Virus record (IMG/VR): IMGVR_UViG_3300018080_000334
Location: 1 to 38,456 of that record
From: a virus
Reading direction: 5' to 3' (one strand)
Length of the DNA: 38,456 nucleotides
The notes beneath the pieces are model-generated. The model ran no database searches and was not told the DNA's origin. It saw only the letters and a list, made by a program, of their open reading frames with translations. Each line of letters opens with the position of its first letter. Position 1 is the stretch's first letter. A program made the position numbers and the translations under genes. Of this stretch, positions 1-7,556 are shown one piece after another.

Positions 1-97
1 AATTGGGGGGGTTAAGATATTAGGTGACAGAAATTAATGGAAATGTTGGTGAAAAAGGTTTTGAAATCGTTACAAAAAAGTGAATTCTATAAAAAAG

Positions 98-117
98 TTG
101 TCGCAAAATATGTTTCA
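98..117 (+). repeat. Diverged copy of the transposase end repeat, outside the left end
   Basis: This 20-base site has the same orientation as the right-end repeats and differs from them at 2 of 20 positions. It lies 17 bases outside the presumed left terminus at 135. It could be an inverted left-end transposase site, if the true terminus lies further left, or the right end of a neighbouring related element. Confidence 0.6.
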
Positions 118-134
118 GTGAAATTGGGGTGGAA

Positions 135-161
135 TGAAAGATATTCTGCGACAATTCGCGG
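135..161 (+). repeat. Left terminal repeat of the transposable prophage
   Basis: It begins TGAAAGATATTCTGCGACA, the exact inverse of the two right-end copies at 38328-38369, so the element would run TG...CA as Mu-type ends do. The left copy and an internal copy at 7523 share 27 bases. This is the likely binding and cleavage site of transposase A. I found no matching 5-bp target duplication at the two ends. Confidence 0.65.
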
Positions 162-588
162 AGGGGATTATGGGTATTGATTTCTGATTGGCTATTTGTA
201 TGCCTTTAGTTGTTGGCCAAGTAAGGCCCCACTATCGATCCAGCCCGTTCCAATCTGCTCTTTCCCTACGTTTCTCTCCATTTTAATCCCGAATGGATAA
301 TCGGAACACCCTCCTTGTTTTTACTGAAAGTTATGCTGTAAGTAGAGCCTCTTTTTTGAAGAAATGTGGTTCCGACGCGGAGGCTTGGGGCGGAACTAAA
401 GGCGGAACCACTAAAACAGCTGAAAACTGAAAGAAAATAGATGAGTTATCGTAATTACAGTAAAACTTACAGTCGGAACCACTTTCAAGGTGTCAATTTT
501 GAAAAAAACGGGGTTTTTGGAGTTATTAATCACGGTCTTGGTACCTGCGAAAAAATTGCTCAAAAGAAGCCGAAAAATATTTCCGCGA
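162..588. promoter_or_regulatory. Gene-free left-end region with CGGAAC motif cluster
   Basis: I see no convincing gene here. The six-base core CGGAAC occurs five times within 302-479: direct at 302, 391, 403 and 474, and inverted at 369-374. Three of the copies extend to CGGAACCAC. By position this could be a set of repressor or transposase binding sites near the left end, but neither protein's site is known. Confidence 0.4.
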
Positions 589-990
589 TCAGCCGGTTGA
601 TGTGTCCAGTTTGACGAGATACACCAGGGCTGCGTCGTTGTTGAGAGGTAAAAATCTCACCAGGCGCTGTTTGTGTTCGACGGGGACAGTCAACGTGACA
701 GTGCGGATCACCGGCATTTTTTGGCAGATGACGTCCTGGATGCAGGCGGCGATGATATCGGCTTCTGACGGCTCCAGGAAGTCCCACACATAGCGGCCCG
801 GAATGTGGTGCGGACTGAACGGGGAGTTGGCCGCGGCCACTTCGTTGACCCATACCTTATATATAAAGGTGTCGCGGCATACCACCATAGCGGCGATGTC
901 TGGATTTTTGTGAACAACCCATTCCGGCAGCCAGGCGCATCGGGAAATGATATCCCTGGACCAACATCCCGGGACACGCCGAGATGTCAG
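589..990 (-). CDS. PAS-like sensory domain protein overlapping the repressor gene
   Basis: The open frame is about 133 residues if it starts at the CTG (990) that overlaps the repressor stop as CTGA. The first ATG is at 888 and would give 99 residues. The longer form contains VVHKNPDIAAMVVCRDTFIY, then a VNE segment and a short helix-strand pattern, which is the look of a PAS fold. The ATG form would cut that fold short. No kinase, HTH or output domain follows. It is the last gene of the leftward lysogeny cluster, so it could sense a ligand and act on the repressor; that role is inference. The start codon is uncertain because no clear ribosome site precedes either candidate. Confidence 0.55.
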   Translation of the reverse strand: MTSRRVPGCWSRDIISRCAWLPEWVVHKNPDIAAMVVCRDTFIYKVWVNEVAAANSPFSPHHIPGRYVWDFLEPSEADIIAACIQDVICQKMPVIRTVTLTVPVEHKQRLVRFLPLNNDAALVYLVKLDTSTG

Positions 991-1499
991 CTCGGCCCAG
1001 CCGCCGCCAACCTTTCCCCAGGGATCACCTTCTCTTTCTCGTCAATCTTGGATTCCAGATTCTCCACCTTTTTGATTAAAGCATCACATTTGTCTTCAAG
1101 AACGGCCGTCCGGCTCTCCAATTTAATGGACCGATGGAATGAGCGGATATTTGCGGCGAGGGACTCTGCATAGTCGGTTCCGGAAGTCAATATCTCCTCG
1201 GTCATATCAAGCAGGTCTGGAAGTGGACCTTGTTTGATGGGGTAATTGTCGTGATACGGCTTACCTGCACCGTTTTTGAGCCAATCCAAATTAACGTCAA
1301 ACATTGTCTCGACAGCTAAGAAAAACCGGTCACTTGGATTCGTTTTCACTCCTGTTATTAGCTGGGTTAAATATGCAGCGCTAAATCCGAGTTTGCCTGC
1401 AAAAACGGCACGATCGAGGCCCGAATCGCTTTCGATTTTGGCAATTCGTAAGCCTACTGGATATTTTTTTCTTTGCTCAGTTGATTTTTTTCTTGACAT
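987..1499 (-). CDS. XRE-family phage repressor (CI-like)
   Basis: A 170-residue protein starting at the ATG at 1499; the open frame extends upstream to a TTG at 1532. Residues about 15-65 form a helix-turn-helix of the XRE type (FAGKLGFSAAYLTQLITG followed by NLDWLKNG). The C-terminal third is a charged coiled coil (LESRTAVLEDKCDALIKK), probably for oligomerisation. There is no S24/LexA-type peptidase domain, so RecA-stimulated self-cleavage is not expected. It is transcribed leftward, as repressors of Mu-like phages are, and probably holds down the rightward early genes. A possible promoter (TTGAAA, then TATAAA) lies just upstream, next to a 24-base repeat at 1546. Confidence 0.8.
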   Translation of the reverse strand: MSRKKSTEQRKKYPVGLRIAKIESDSGLDRAVFAGKLGFSAAYLTQLITGVKTNPSDRFFLAVETMFDVNLDWLKNGAGKPYHDNYPIKQGPLPDLLDMTEEILTSGTDYAESLAANIRSFHRSIKLESRTAVLEDKCDALIKKVENLESKIDEKEKVIPGERLAAAGPS

Positions 1500-1545
1500 T
1501 CTTTGCCTGGCTAATTTATAACCCGTTATCAAATCACGTTTTCAA

Positions 1546-1569
1546 AATAGATAAAGGAGTCTGAGAACC
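1546..1569. repeat. 24-base repeat, copy 1, upstream of the repressor gene
   Basis: It is identical to 2018-2041 at 23 of 24 positions (core AGATAAAGGAGT then GAGAACC). Both copies sit shortly upstream of leftward genes, which suggests an operator or a duplicated promoter-proximal element. Confidence 0.5.
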
Positions 1570-1605
1570 ACATGGAACGGCTGTTAAATGAACTCAGGGA
1601 ATACC

Positions 1606-1974
1606 TTAATGAATGCCTTTCACAGGAAACGGCAGTTCCATTGGCGCAATTCCGTTCCGGAGCAGACCGGATAATATCTCGTTATCCGTCATCGAATCGT
1701 CAACAACTTCAGGCAATGGTTTGTCGGGCGCTAAAAGTCGAAATCCCGTGATTGCCTGGGCGAAGAATTCGTAAACATATTTCTGGACTTCGATAGGTAA
1801 ATGATCAATTCCGCCATCCAGATTATCGCTCAATGTCAAAATCGCCTCCCGGGCGGCTTGCGCCAGGGACGGGTCAAGATAAACCTGCTTAAGATTTTCA
1901 ACCCGGCCTTTAAAGAGTTTTTGGGTGTAGTTGTAGATGAGGCCCTGGGCTTCTTCAGCCAAAAGATGTCTCAT
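1606..1974 (-). CDS. Hypothetical protein, leftward lysogeny cluster
   Basis: I do not recognise this 122-residue protein. The start is the ATG at 1974, because an AAGGGGG ribosome site lies 7-8 bases before it; an in-frame GTG at 2007 is poorer. The protein is soluble and largely helical, with an acidic middle (LSDNLDGGIDHLPIEVQKYV) and a proline-rich tail. It lies between the repressor and two membrane proteins on the same strand, which suggests expression in the lysogen. A 59-codon frame on the other strand overlaps it but is less convincing. Confidence 0.5.
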   Translation of the reverse strand: MRHLLAEEAQGLIYNYTQKLFKGRVENLKQVYLDPSLAQAAREAILTLSDNLDGGIDHLPIEVQKYVYEFFAQAITGFRLLAPDKPLPEVVDDSMTDNEILSGLLRNGIAPMELPFPVKGIH

Positions 1975-2017
1975 CGGTGTTCGCCCCCTTTCAATGACAA
2001 GATTCACCCTTTTTTTA

Positions 2018-2041
2018 AATAGATAAAGGAGTATGAGAACC
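2018..2041. repeat. 24-base repeat, copy 2
   Basis: Near-identical partner of 1546-1569 (one mismatch), placed about 45 bases upstream of the leftward start at 1974. A shared regulatory site for two leftward genes is the simplest reading. Confidence 0.5.
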
Positions 2042-2044
2042 CTA

Positions 2045-2413
2045 TCAAGGCTTCAATATCCAGGTGATGAACTTCAGTAATACGAGTGAGAAAAACGCCA
2101 TTATATAAAAAACGATTCTGAAAACGGCAATCCGGTTTAATACATCCGGGGATGCGACTTCGAGAACGAGCATAACAAGGAAATAGGCCATGCCCACAAA
2201 CAACAATAAAGAGCTTATGCGATGGTGTCGTATGGATGCCTTGGTAAAAATGGTTCTTGTTTCATCCAGTGCGCTGGCAGGGTTCAATTTGGGCGTCAAC
2301 AAGGCCTTATTCCTGAACGCAATCCACGGCGGGATCAGCCATGCGCTAAGCGGGCCGAACACCTCGCCGATGTCTTTGGCTATGGCAATTGCAACATTGA
2401 TATCGAATGCCAT
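2045..2413 (-). CDS. Small membrane protein, lysogeny cluster
   Basis: A 122-residue protein from the ATG at 2413; a longer frame exists from a TTG at 2473. It has a hydrophobic stretch around residues 20-34 and two strong membrane segments near 66-87 (LLLFVGMAYFLVMLVLEV) and 94-119. A short soluble loop rich in T, K and R lies between the first and second. I know no family for it. The leftward position beside the repressor and a second membrane protein fits a lysogenic-conversion or superinfection-exclusion role, which is inference only. Confidence 0.55.
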   Translation of the reverse strand: MAFDINVAIAIAKDIGEVFGPLSAWLIPPWIAFRNKALLTPKLNPASALDETRTIFTKASIRHHRISSLLLFVGMAYFLVMLVLEVASPDVLNRIAVFRIVFYIMAFFSLVLLKFITWILKP

Positions 2414-2490
2414 TTTTATTATCTGCTGGCGGTGGATCTGGCACCCCCCAGAATACAGAGGAGGTGAATCCAATGAACGCTATTGAAACA

Positions 2491-2910
2491 TTATCTGATT
2501 GTTATTATTACCGAATATGTCACAAGAGAACGCACAGCCAATAGCAAAGACCCGACCATTACAGGCTTTGACAATGAATAAAATCCACGAGGGTTTGCGA
2601 CGATTGGGACGTTGGGTGAAAGCGACCTATTTTCCCGAATACTACGCAGTAATTGTTTTTGAAAGTCATCTGCAAGATTTTTTGCAGAGCTTACATGAAC
2701 ATAAGTTGCCGCTGCCCCAGCAATTATACCTATTCCTAGAAAAACCCAGGTGCATGCGAGAAAGTACTTTTCGATGCCTGTTGAAGTTGGAGGCCCTAGG
2801 CCTGCAAGCAGAGCCAATGCTCCTGATGCAAGTGTCAGGATATGACGGTGCCAATTTGCCTGAAGATCGGCCTCCTGTTGTCGTAGATCAATGAGTTGTT
2901 CAATATTCAT
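2491..2910 (-). CDS. Small membrane protein, lysogeny cluster
   Basis: A 139-residue protein with a polar N-terminal helix (LIDLRQQEADLQANWHR) and three hydrophobic segments near residues 24-38, 48-71 and 114-138. The loop of about 40 residues between segments two and three contains FQKQLLRSIRENRS. No ribosome site precedes the ATG at 2910, and only 19 bases separate it from the divergent Ner-like start at 2930, so it may be read from a leaderless message. No family is recognised. It heads the leftward cluster, and a membrane-level exclusion role is possible but unproven. An overlapping frame on the plus strand lacks any comparable signature. Confidence 0.55.
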   Translation of the reverse strand: MNIEQLIDLRQQEADLQANWHRHILTLASGALALLAGLGPPTSTGIEKYFLACTWVFLGIGIIAGAAATYVHVSSAKNLADDFQKQLLRSIRENRSLSPNVPIVANPRGFYSLSKPVMVGSLLLAVRSLVTYSVIITIR

Positions 2911-2929
2911 TTTTTAGAAAGGGCACGTT

Positions 2930-3145
2930 ATGCACCCCGCAGACATTCAATCAGAGCTTAAGAAACGAGGGATCACCCAGAAATCTATCGCCCAGGAGTT
3001 GGAGCGTTCGGAATTTCACATATCGGCTGTGATCCGAAAGCTCCGGGATTCGGACCTGGTGATGAGGGCTGTTGCCAAGAAGATCCATCGCGATCATCGC
3101 GAGGTGTTCCCGGAGTATTATTTCAACCTGAGCAAGGCCGCATAG
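2930..3145 (+). CDS. ner: Ner/Nlp-like DNA-binding regulator
   Basis: A 71-residue protein that is almost entirely a helix-turn-helix: IQSELKKRGITQKSIAQELE, followed by SEFHISAVIRKLR as the recognition part. Size and first place in the rightward early operon match Mu Ner, which turns down early and repressor transcription. AGAAAGGG precedes the ATG at a good distance. The start lies only 19 bases from the divergent leftward gene, so its promoter must lie within or overlap that gene. A weak candidate is TTGTCG with CAATAT around 2879-2907. Confidence 0.75.
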   Translation: MHPADIQSELKKRGITQKSIAQELERSEFHISAVIRKLRDSDLVMRAVAKKIHRDHREVFPEYYFNLSKAA

Positions 3146-3178
3146 CGTTATTGATAACCCTAAACAAAGGGCGTGTCA

Positions 3179-3688
3179 ATGTCTAAACGGGGAAAAAGAA
3201 TAGATCCTAATCAGTTAAGTTTTGATTTTGACGATACGATTAACGAATGCGTCCGTTTAAAGCAGGAGATCCTGGCGCCGCCTGCGCATCCCATCAACGA
3301 GATGGAAGATTATCGGGAGGCGTGCATTGTCATGGCGGCGGCGGCCAAATGCGCTGTCCGGGAAAGCGGGATGAGCCGGGATGAGGTGGTGGACGCGATC
3401 AACGATCTGTTCGGATGGCCGAGGGAACCCCACAAAAAAGGCAAGTCTTTATCGATCCACATGTTCAACCATTACCTGTCCAAACCCGCTCAATATCCGA
3501 TACCCGCGTTTATTTTATGGGCCGTTCAGCATGTCACCAAATCGCTGACGCCGACCCGGGCCTTTGCAGAATCGGAGGATGCGCGGGTGATATCGGGCGA
3601 TGAGGTGAGGCAGATGGCGTTGGGCAAGCTGGATGAGACCATTTTGGAGATGCAGCGGCTCAAACGTGAATTGCGAGGGCGAAAGTGA
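3179..3688 (+). CDS. Hypothetical early protein preceding transposase A
   Basis: A 169-residue protein; the ATG at 3179 is preceded by AAAGGGCG at good spacing. The middle (MSRDEVVDAINDLFGW, then KSLSIHMFNHYLSK) has the look of a helix-turn-helix-containing domain. The last 40 residues are charged helix (LDETILEMQRLKRELRGRK). It overlaps the start of transposase A at TGATG, so the two are probably translationally coupled. Mu-like phages often carry an unassigned gene here. A role in transposition or its control is plausible but not shown. Confidence 0.7.
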   Translation: MSKRGKRIDPNQLSFDFDDTINECVRLKQEILAPPAHPINEMEDYREACIVMAAAAKCAVRESGMSRDEVVDAINDLFGWPREPHKKGKSLSIHMFNHYLSKPAQYPIPAFILWAVQHVTKSLTPTRAFAESEDARVISGDEVRQMALGKLDETILEMQRLKRELRGRK

Positions 3689-5901
3689 TGCCCGGCGACA
3701 CGATTTCAGCGAGTGAACTGGCAAGCATGGCAAGGAAATCAGATCGTTTCATCCGACAGCAGGCCTGTAAGCAAGCCTGGCCCTACCGCAACGGTGGCAA
3801 CCGGGCCAGGCGGTACCTTATATCGGGCCTGCCCACGGATTACCAGACCCTGGTGGCGAAAAAGATGGATATCCCCGACACCCTTCTCCCGGCACTATGC
3901 CCCGAGGCGGCCCTGGCGGTCGCCAGGAAGAACAGCCAGGAGCTGCCTTCCATTTATAAAGGTATGGCGGGGAAGATATCGACCTGGACCGACGAGACGG
4001 CCCTGGATGCGGATATCCTCCGGGACCCGCGGGTGATCAAATGGTCGCGGATCGTCCAGGAGGCGCTGAATGTGCCTTCGGGATGGAAGAAACGGGCCTG
4101 GATCGAGGCCGTGGCCGTTAAACACGACACATCATTCCAGACGGTTTACCGGTACATAAAGAAATATGAAAAAAGAGGGCTGGCAGGCCTCAGACACACC
4201 AAATCGAACAAAAACCAGCCTAAATCGTGGACCCCGGAGGCGGTGGACTGGTGGGTGGGCCTGTGTTTGAAGCGGGAACACCGAAAGGTCGCCAAAGACG
4301 AGCTTTACGGGATTCTGTCCATCGAGGCCCATCGCCGGGGATGGCGGATCGGGGGTTATGAGAGTGCGCTGTGGTGGTTCAGGCAGAAGGCAACCCCCCA
4401 GCTTTTGGCGCTTCAGCGGGGCGGGGTGCGGGCTTTGGACAATTTGTTGCCTCCGGTGCTCCGGGATTATTCGGACCTGGCGCCGTTCGAGATACTGGTT
4501 GGCGATCAGTACAGGTTCGATTTCTGGGTCGTGGATGAAACAACCGGGGAGGTGTTCCGGCCGGAGGGATATTTCTGGCAGGATCTGCGCACCCGGTGTT
4601 TTTACGGCGGGGCCCTGGACAAAAAATACGACGGCTACCTGATCGGCCTGGCCCTGCGCATGGGCCTGCACATCTTCGGCGCGTTCGGGTCGATCTACAC
4701 GGACAACGGCAAGCCCGAGTTGTCAAAATATGTCATGGGAATCCTGAAGGATATGGGTTCCCTGGGCCTGAAGGCGACACCGATAGTGGATGCGGCAATG
4801 GACCTGGACGACGACCCGGAACTGGTCAATCCATTGGCCAGAGTACCGGGCAGCCACATCAAGGCGATTGTGCGAAACGCCAAGGCCAAGATGATCGAGG
4901 GGACGTTCAATGTTTTGGAGGGGATTCTGCGAGACATGCGGGTTCCCGGATATGTCAAAGAACTGGGCGGGCTCCAGGAAGAAAACGAGGTTGACGAAAA
5001 GGAGCTTCAGCGATTGGCCCGGACCGGAAAGCTGCCCACGTTCTGGGAGTTCGTGGGCCGGGTCTTTCAGGGAATGGACTATTACAATTCGGAAAAAGTC
5101 CACCGGGGCGTGATCCGGGAATGGGCCTGGAAACCCAAGCCCAAGACGGCCACGCCGATGGACTGCCTCCGGGCGTGCTACAACGACGGATGGCGGCCCG
5201 GCCCGATCTCCAACCAGGCGATTGATCTTGTTTTCCTTCCCCGTGACACCCGAACCGTGGACAGGGGCCGGATCACGTTCCGAAATGACGTGTACGAGCA
5301 TGAGGCCCTGGTCAGCATCCCGAGGGGATACCGCGTGGAGATCCGGTTCGATCCGCTGGACCCGGAATACCTGCTGGTTTTCGACAATGACCGGTTTGTG
5401 TGCCGTGCCGAGCCGGTGGAATACTCATCCATGAAGAACCTGACCCTGGCATCCCGCAAAATCGAGGAAAAACGCCGGATACGCAAGGGGTTTATCCTTG
5501 AATATCGCAAGCTCACGTCTGCGGTGCCTGACTTTTTGGAGTATTCGACCGTATCGTTGACGGAACGGGCGGCTGCTGAGGTTGGCCGTGAAAAGGAAAA
5601 GGCCCGCAAGAAACGGTTGGCAGAACAGGAGGCCTCCCGCGTGCGCACGGCCGAGGAGCTGGAAGCCGAGGTGCGGGAGTTGGAAGCCAAGGCTGCCAGG
5701 CCTGCACGGAAAAAGCCCGTGCCCAAGCGGCCCGCGTATTTTCTGAAAGACCTGGACAGGTACAAATGGATTGTTGCCTGTGAACTGGCGGGCGGTGAAC
5801 TGATTGAGGAAGACATTGAATTCAAAGCCGCATACGAGGCACGGATGAACGAGGATGAGCGCGAGCGGTGGGACGTGGTTCGCGAATTGGGAGTACTGTA
5901 A
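3688..5901 (+). CDS. A: Mu-type DDE transposase A
   Basis: A 737-residue protein that cuts the phage ends and joins them to target DNA, for integration and replicative transposition. The N-terminus (ASMARKSDRFIRQQACK, then WPYRNGGNRARRYLI) matches the Mu-type DNA-binding domain. Helix-turn-helix repeats follow around residues 115-230. The catalytic triad is visible as D273 (GDQYRFDFWV), D339 (YTDNGKPE) and E404 (KMIEGTFNVLEG), close to MuA's D269, D336 and E392. A beta-barrel-like region and a charged coiled-coil tail (residues 610-690) follow and would contact protein B. ATG at 3688 is chosen over the GTG one codon earlier. It overlaps the previous stop and abuts gene B. Confidence 0.95.
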   Translation: MPGDTISASELASMARKSDRFIRQQACKQAWPYRNGGNRARRYLISGLPTDYQTLVAKKMDIPDTLLPALCPEAALAVARKNSQELPSIYKGMAGKISTWTDETALDADILRDPRVIKWSRIVQEALNVPSGWKKRAWIEAVAVKHDTSFQTVYRYIKKYEKRGLAGLRHTKSNKNQPKSWTPEAVDWWVGLCLKREHRKVAKDELYGILSIEAHRRGWRIGGYESALWWFRQKATPQLLALQRGGVRALDNLLPPVLRDYSDLAPFEILVGDQYRFDFWVVDETTGEVFRPEGYFWQDLRTRCFYGGALDKKYDGYLIGLALRMGLHIFGAFGSIYTDNGKPELSKYVMGILKDMGSLGLKATPIVDAAMDLDDDPELVNPLARVPGSHIKAIVRNAKAKMIEGTFNVLEGILRDMRVPGYVKELGGLQEENEVDEKELQRLARTGKLPTFWEFVGRVFQGMDYYNSEKVHRGVIREWAWKPKPKTATPMDCLRACYNDGWRPGPISNQAIDLVFLPRDTRTVDRGRITFRNDVYEHEALVSIPRGYRVEIRFDPLDPEYLLVFDNDRFVCRAEPVEYSSMKNLTLASRKIEEKRRIRKGFILEYRKLTSAVPDFLEYSTVSLTERAAAEVGREKEKARKKRLAEQEASRVRTAEELEAEVRELEAKAARPARKKPVPKRPAYFLKDLDRYKWIVACELAGGELIEEDIEFKAAYEARMNEDERERWDVVRELGVL

Positions 5902-6597
5902 ATGGAGAATCTGTTTATACCCACTGAAAACGTCAGCCTGTTCAATGACATCTGCATGGAGCTGGAAAGCCCGGCCAGCCGTATCGGGCCGTCACTGGCA
6001 ATGGTGTCGGGCCAGGCAGGACGCGGAAAGAGCGAGGCTGCCAAGAAATACGCGACCAACTCTTCTGCGGCGTACATTCCTCCCATGAACAAGCGCAGTC
6101 CGTTGATGGTGCTGCGCGAGATATCGTTTGAACTGTGCACGATAAAGCCGGGCCGGATCGAATCGTGCCTGGATCTGATATCGGATGAGATGGGCAGGGA
6201 GCGCCGGTTGATCATGATCGACGAGGCCGATCTGTTGCCCATATCAATATTGGAGATGCTGCGCAACGTCAATGAGCGGTGCGATTGCCCGATGCTCTTG
6301 ATCGGCGAGGAAGGGTTGAAGACTAAGATCGGATCGCGCAGGCGTTTGTTAAGCCGGATCCGTCGGCGCATGGAGTTCGGACCGGTGAGCCAGGCCGATA
6401 TCGTGCTGTTTTTCCGCAAAGCCCTGGAAGTGGCCATATCTCCTGAAGGAAGCTCGATGATCCATGCTCGATCAAGAGGAGATTGGAGACCGGTGTTGAC
6501 CATAGCCATTGACGTGGAGCGGGCCCTGCATGCGTCCGGGATCACACACGTGCCCGACGAACTGATTAAGGAGTTGACCGGTGGACGGAAGACGTAA
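5902..6597 (+). CDS. B: Transposition ATPase B (target-DNA activator)
   Basis: A 231-residue AAA+ ATPase of the MuB/TniB type, which coats target DNA and stimulates transposase A. Walker A is GQAGRGKS at residues 37-44 and Walker B is LIMIDEAD at 103-110. An arginine-rich segment (SRRRLLSRIRRRMEFG) near 150 may serve as sensor or arginine finger. It is shorter than MuB (312 residues) and lacks MuB's N-terminal HTH appendage. It starts directly after the stop of A and overlaps the next gene by 17 bases, so it belongs to one early operon. Confidence 0.92.
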   Translation: MENLFIPTENVSLFNDICMELESPASRIGPSLAMVSGQAGRGKSEAAKKYATNSSAAYIPPMNKRSPLMVLREISFELCTIKPGRIESCLDLISDEMGRERRLIMIDEADLLPISILEMLRNVNERCDCPMLLIGEEGLKTKIGSRRRLLSRIRRRMEFGPVSQADIVLFFRKALEVAISPEGSSMIHARSRGDWRPVLTIAIDVERALHASGITHVPDELIKELTGGRKT

Positions 6598-7033
6598 GAC
6601 AGGCCTGGCCGCACGCATACGCGACTGGATGCGGCAGCAATCAAGGGCATTCAGACCCAGAGACGTGTCTGACGGGATCGGCGCAAGGTGGCATGATCGC
6701 GACAAGGTGCGAAATGCATTTCCGGACTTTTTGGCCAGGGGCGAGATCACGCAGGATGGGTTTGGCCGGTACCGCTATAACCAGGAATGGAAACGAAACA
6801 GGCCTGCCCCGCTTTCCAAAAGGATCTATAAGGCGATGTACCTGAGCCGACAGTTCACGTCATTTGATATTCAGCGGCTGTCGGGCGCGGACTCCCGGAA
6901 TTTCATCCAGAAGCGAATCCGCAGGCTTTTGGATGGCGGATATATCGAGTGCTTGGGGAATGTCCCCGGCAAGGGGAACGTCCGGTTTTACAGGGTGGTG
7001 AACCGGCAGCGGTTTCGGATTGAGTTGTTATAG
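6581..7033 (+). CDS. Winged-helix-like early protein
   Basis: A 150-residue basic protein starting at a GTG preceded by AAGGAG, overlapping the end of gene B. It seems to hold two similar DNA-binding-like units. The first is RIRDWMRQQSRAFRPRDVSD with a short wing ending in GRYRYN. The second is SRQFTSFDIQRLSGADS with LLDGGYIECLG and a wing ending in VRFYRV. Tandem winged helices are the best structural guess. It probably works with A and B or regulates the early operon. No named family is recognised. Confidence 0.65.
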   Translation: MDGRRKTGLAARIRDWMRQQSRAFRPRDVSDGIGARWHDRDKVRNAFPDFLARGEITQDGFGRYRYNQEWKRNRPAPLSKRIYKAMYLSRQFTSFDIQRLSGADSRNFIQKRIRRLLDGGYIECLGNVPGKGNVRFYRVVNRQRFRIELL

Positions 7034-7084
7034 AGGCTCAAGGCGTTAGGCGCGAGGCACAAGGCGCGAGGGAAGGAGGATGCC
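7034..7084. repeat. Degenerate GGCGC(G)AGG tandem repeat
   Basis: The gap before gemA holds about four loose copies of a GGCGYRAGGC-type unit, ending in the gemA ribosome site AAGGAGG. Similar low-complexity tracts occur at 9755-9790, 20128-20155 and 26090-26116. Confidence 0.5.
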
Positions 7085-7525
7085 ATGAATACAGGGTTAG
7101 CGCAGGCGCGGGCACGAAAGGCCCAGAATAAGGAGAAAGCGCAGCGCAAGAACCTCCTGGCCCAGGTGCATATTGCCAAAAAGGATCTGTGCATTTTGGA
7201 CGGCGATTACCGGGACATCCTCTCCCGTGAATTCGGCAGGGAGAGCGCTGCGGATCTGAACAACGTGGAGCTGAAGTATCTGGTGGCCTATTTCAGGGAG
7301 CATGGATGGCAGCCCAAAGGCAGGCCGGACCAGGCCCAGGCCCTTCGGAAACGGGCCAGGACAATTGCGGGCAAGCTGGATGACGGAGAGCAGCGGTTGA
7401 AGGGGTTGTGCAAGCGGATCTGCCGGGTGGACCGGCTGGAATGGTGCAAGGATGTGAATCGGCTCAAGAGCTTGGTAGCGGCCCTGGGGAGGATATCGAG
7501 GGAGGCGGATTCGCAGGCCCAGTGA
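7085..7525 (+). CDS. gemA: GemA/gp16-like regulator (DUF1018)
   Basis: A 146-residue protein matching the Mu gp16/GemA family. A basic N-terminus is followed by LLAQVHIAKKDLCILDGDYR and FGRESAADLNNVELKYLVAY, both characteristic of that family. In Mu, GemA affects host gene expression and DNA supercoiling. The start has a strong AAGGAGG site. The stop codon is the first TGA of an internal copy of the phage end repeat (7523), so the C-terminus may have been cut or replaced when that copy arose. Mu's version is longer, which fits, but family lengths vary. Confidence 0.88.
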   Translation: MNTGLAQARARKAQNKEKAQRKNLLAQVHIAKKDLCILDGDYRDILSREFGRESAADLNNVELKYLVAYFREHGWQPKGRPDQAQALRKRARTIAGKLDDGEQRLKGLCKRICRVDRLEWCKDVNRLKSLVAALGRISREADSQAQ

Positions 7526-7549
7526 AAGATATTCTGCGACAATTCGCGG
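7523..7549 (+). repeat. Internal copy of the left-end transposase repeat
   Basis: 27 bases are identical to the left end at 135-161, in the same orientation, and the first 20 are also the inverse of the right-end copies. It supplies the TGA that ends gemA. Either it is a working internal transposase site or the scar of a rearrangement involving an end. Confidence 0.85.
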
Positions 7550-7556
7550 GGCCGGG

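Noticed and set aside
1572-1751. 59-codon plus-strand frame with AAAGGAG upstream
   Set aside because: Overlaps a longer leftward gene with a better-spaced ribosome site; the upstream match is part of the 24-base repeat. Not fully excluded.
2499-2894. Plus-strand frame opposite the membrane protein at 2491-2910
   Set aside because: No ribosome site or domain; the minus-strand frame has three convincing membrane segments.
5178-6650. Long open frame (490 codons) on the minus strand opposite genes A and B
   Set aside because: It is antisense to clear transposase and ATPase domains, is Ser/Arg-rich with no domain, and arises from GC-rich codon structure.
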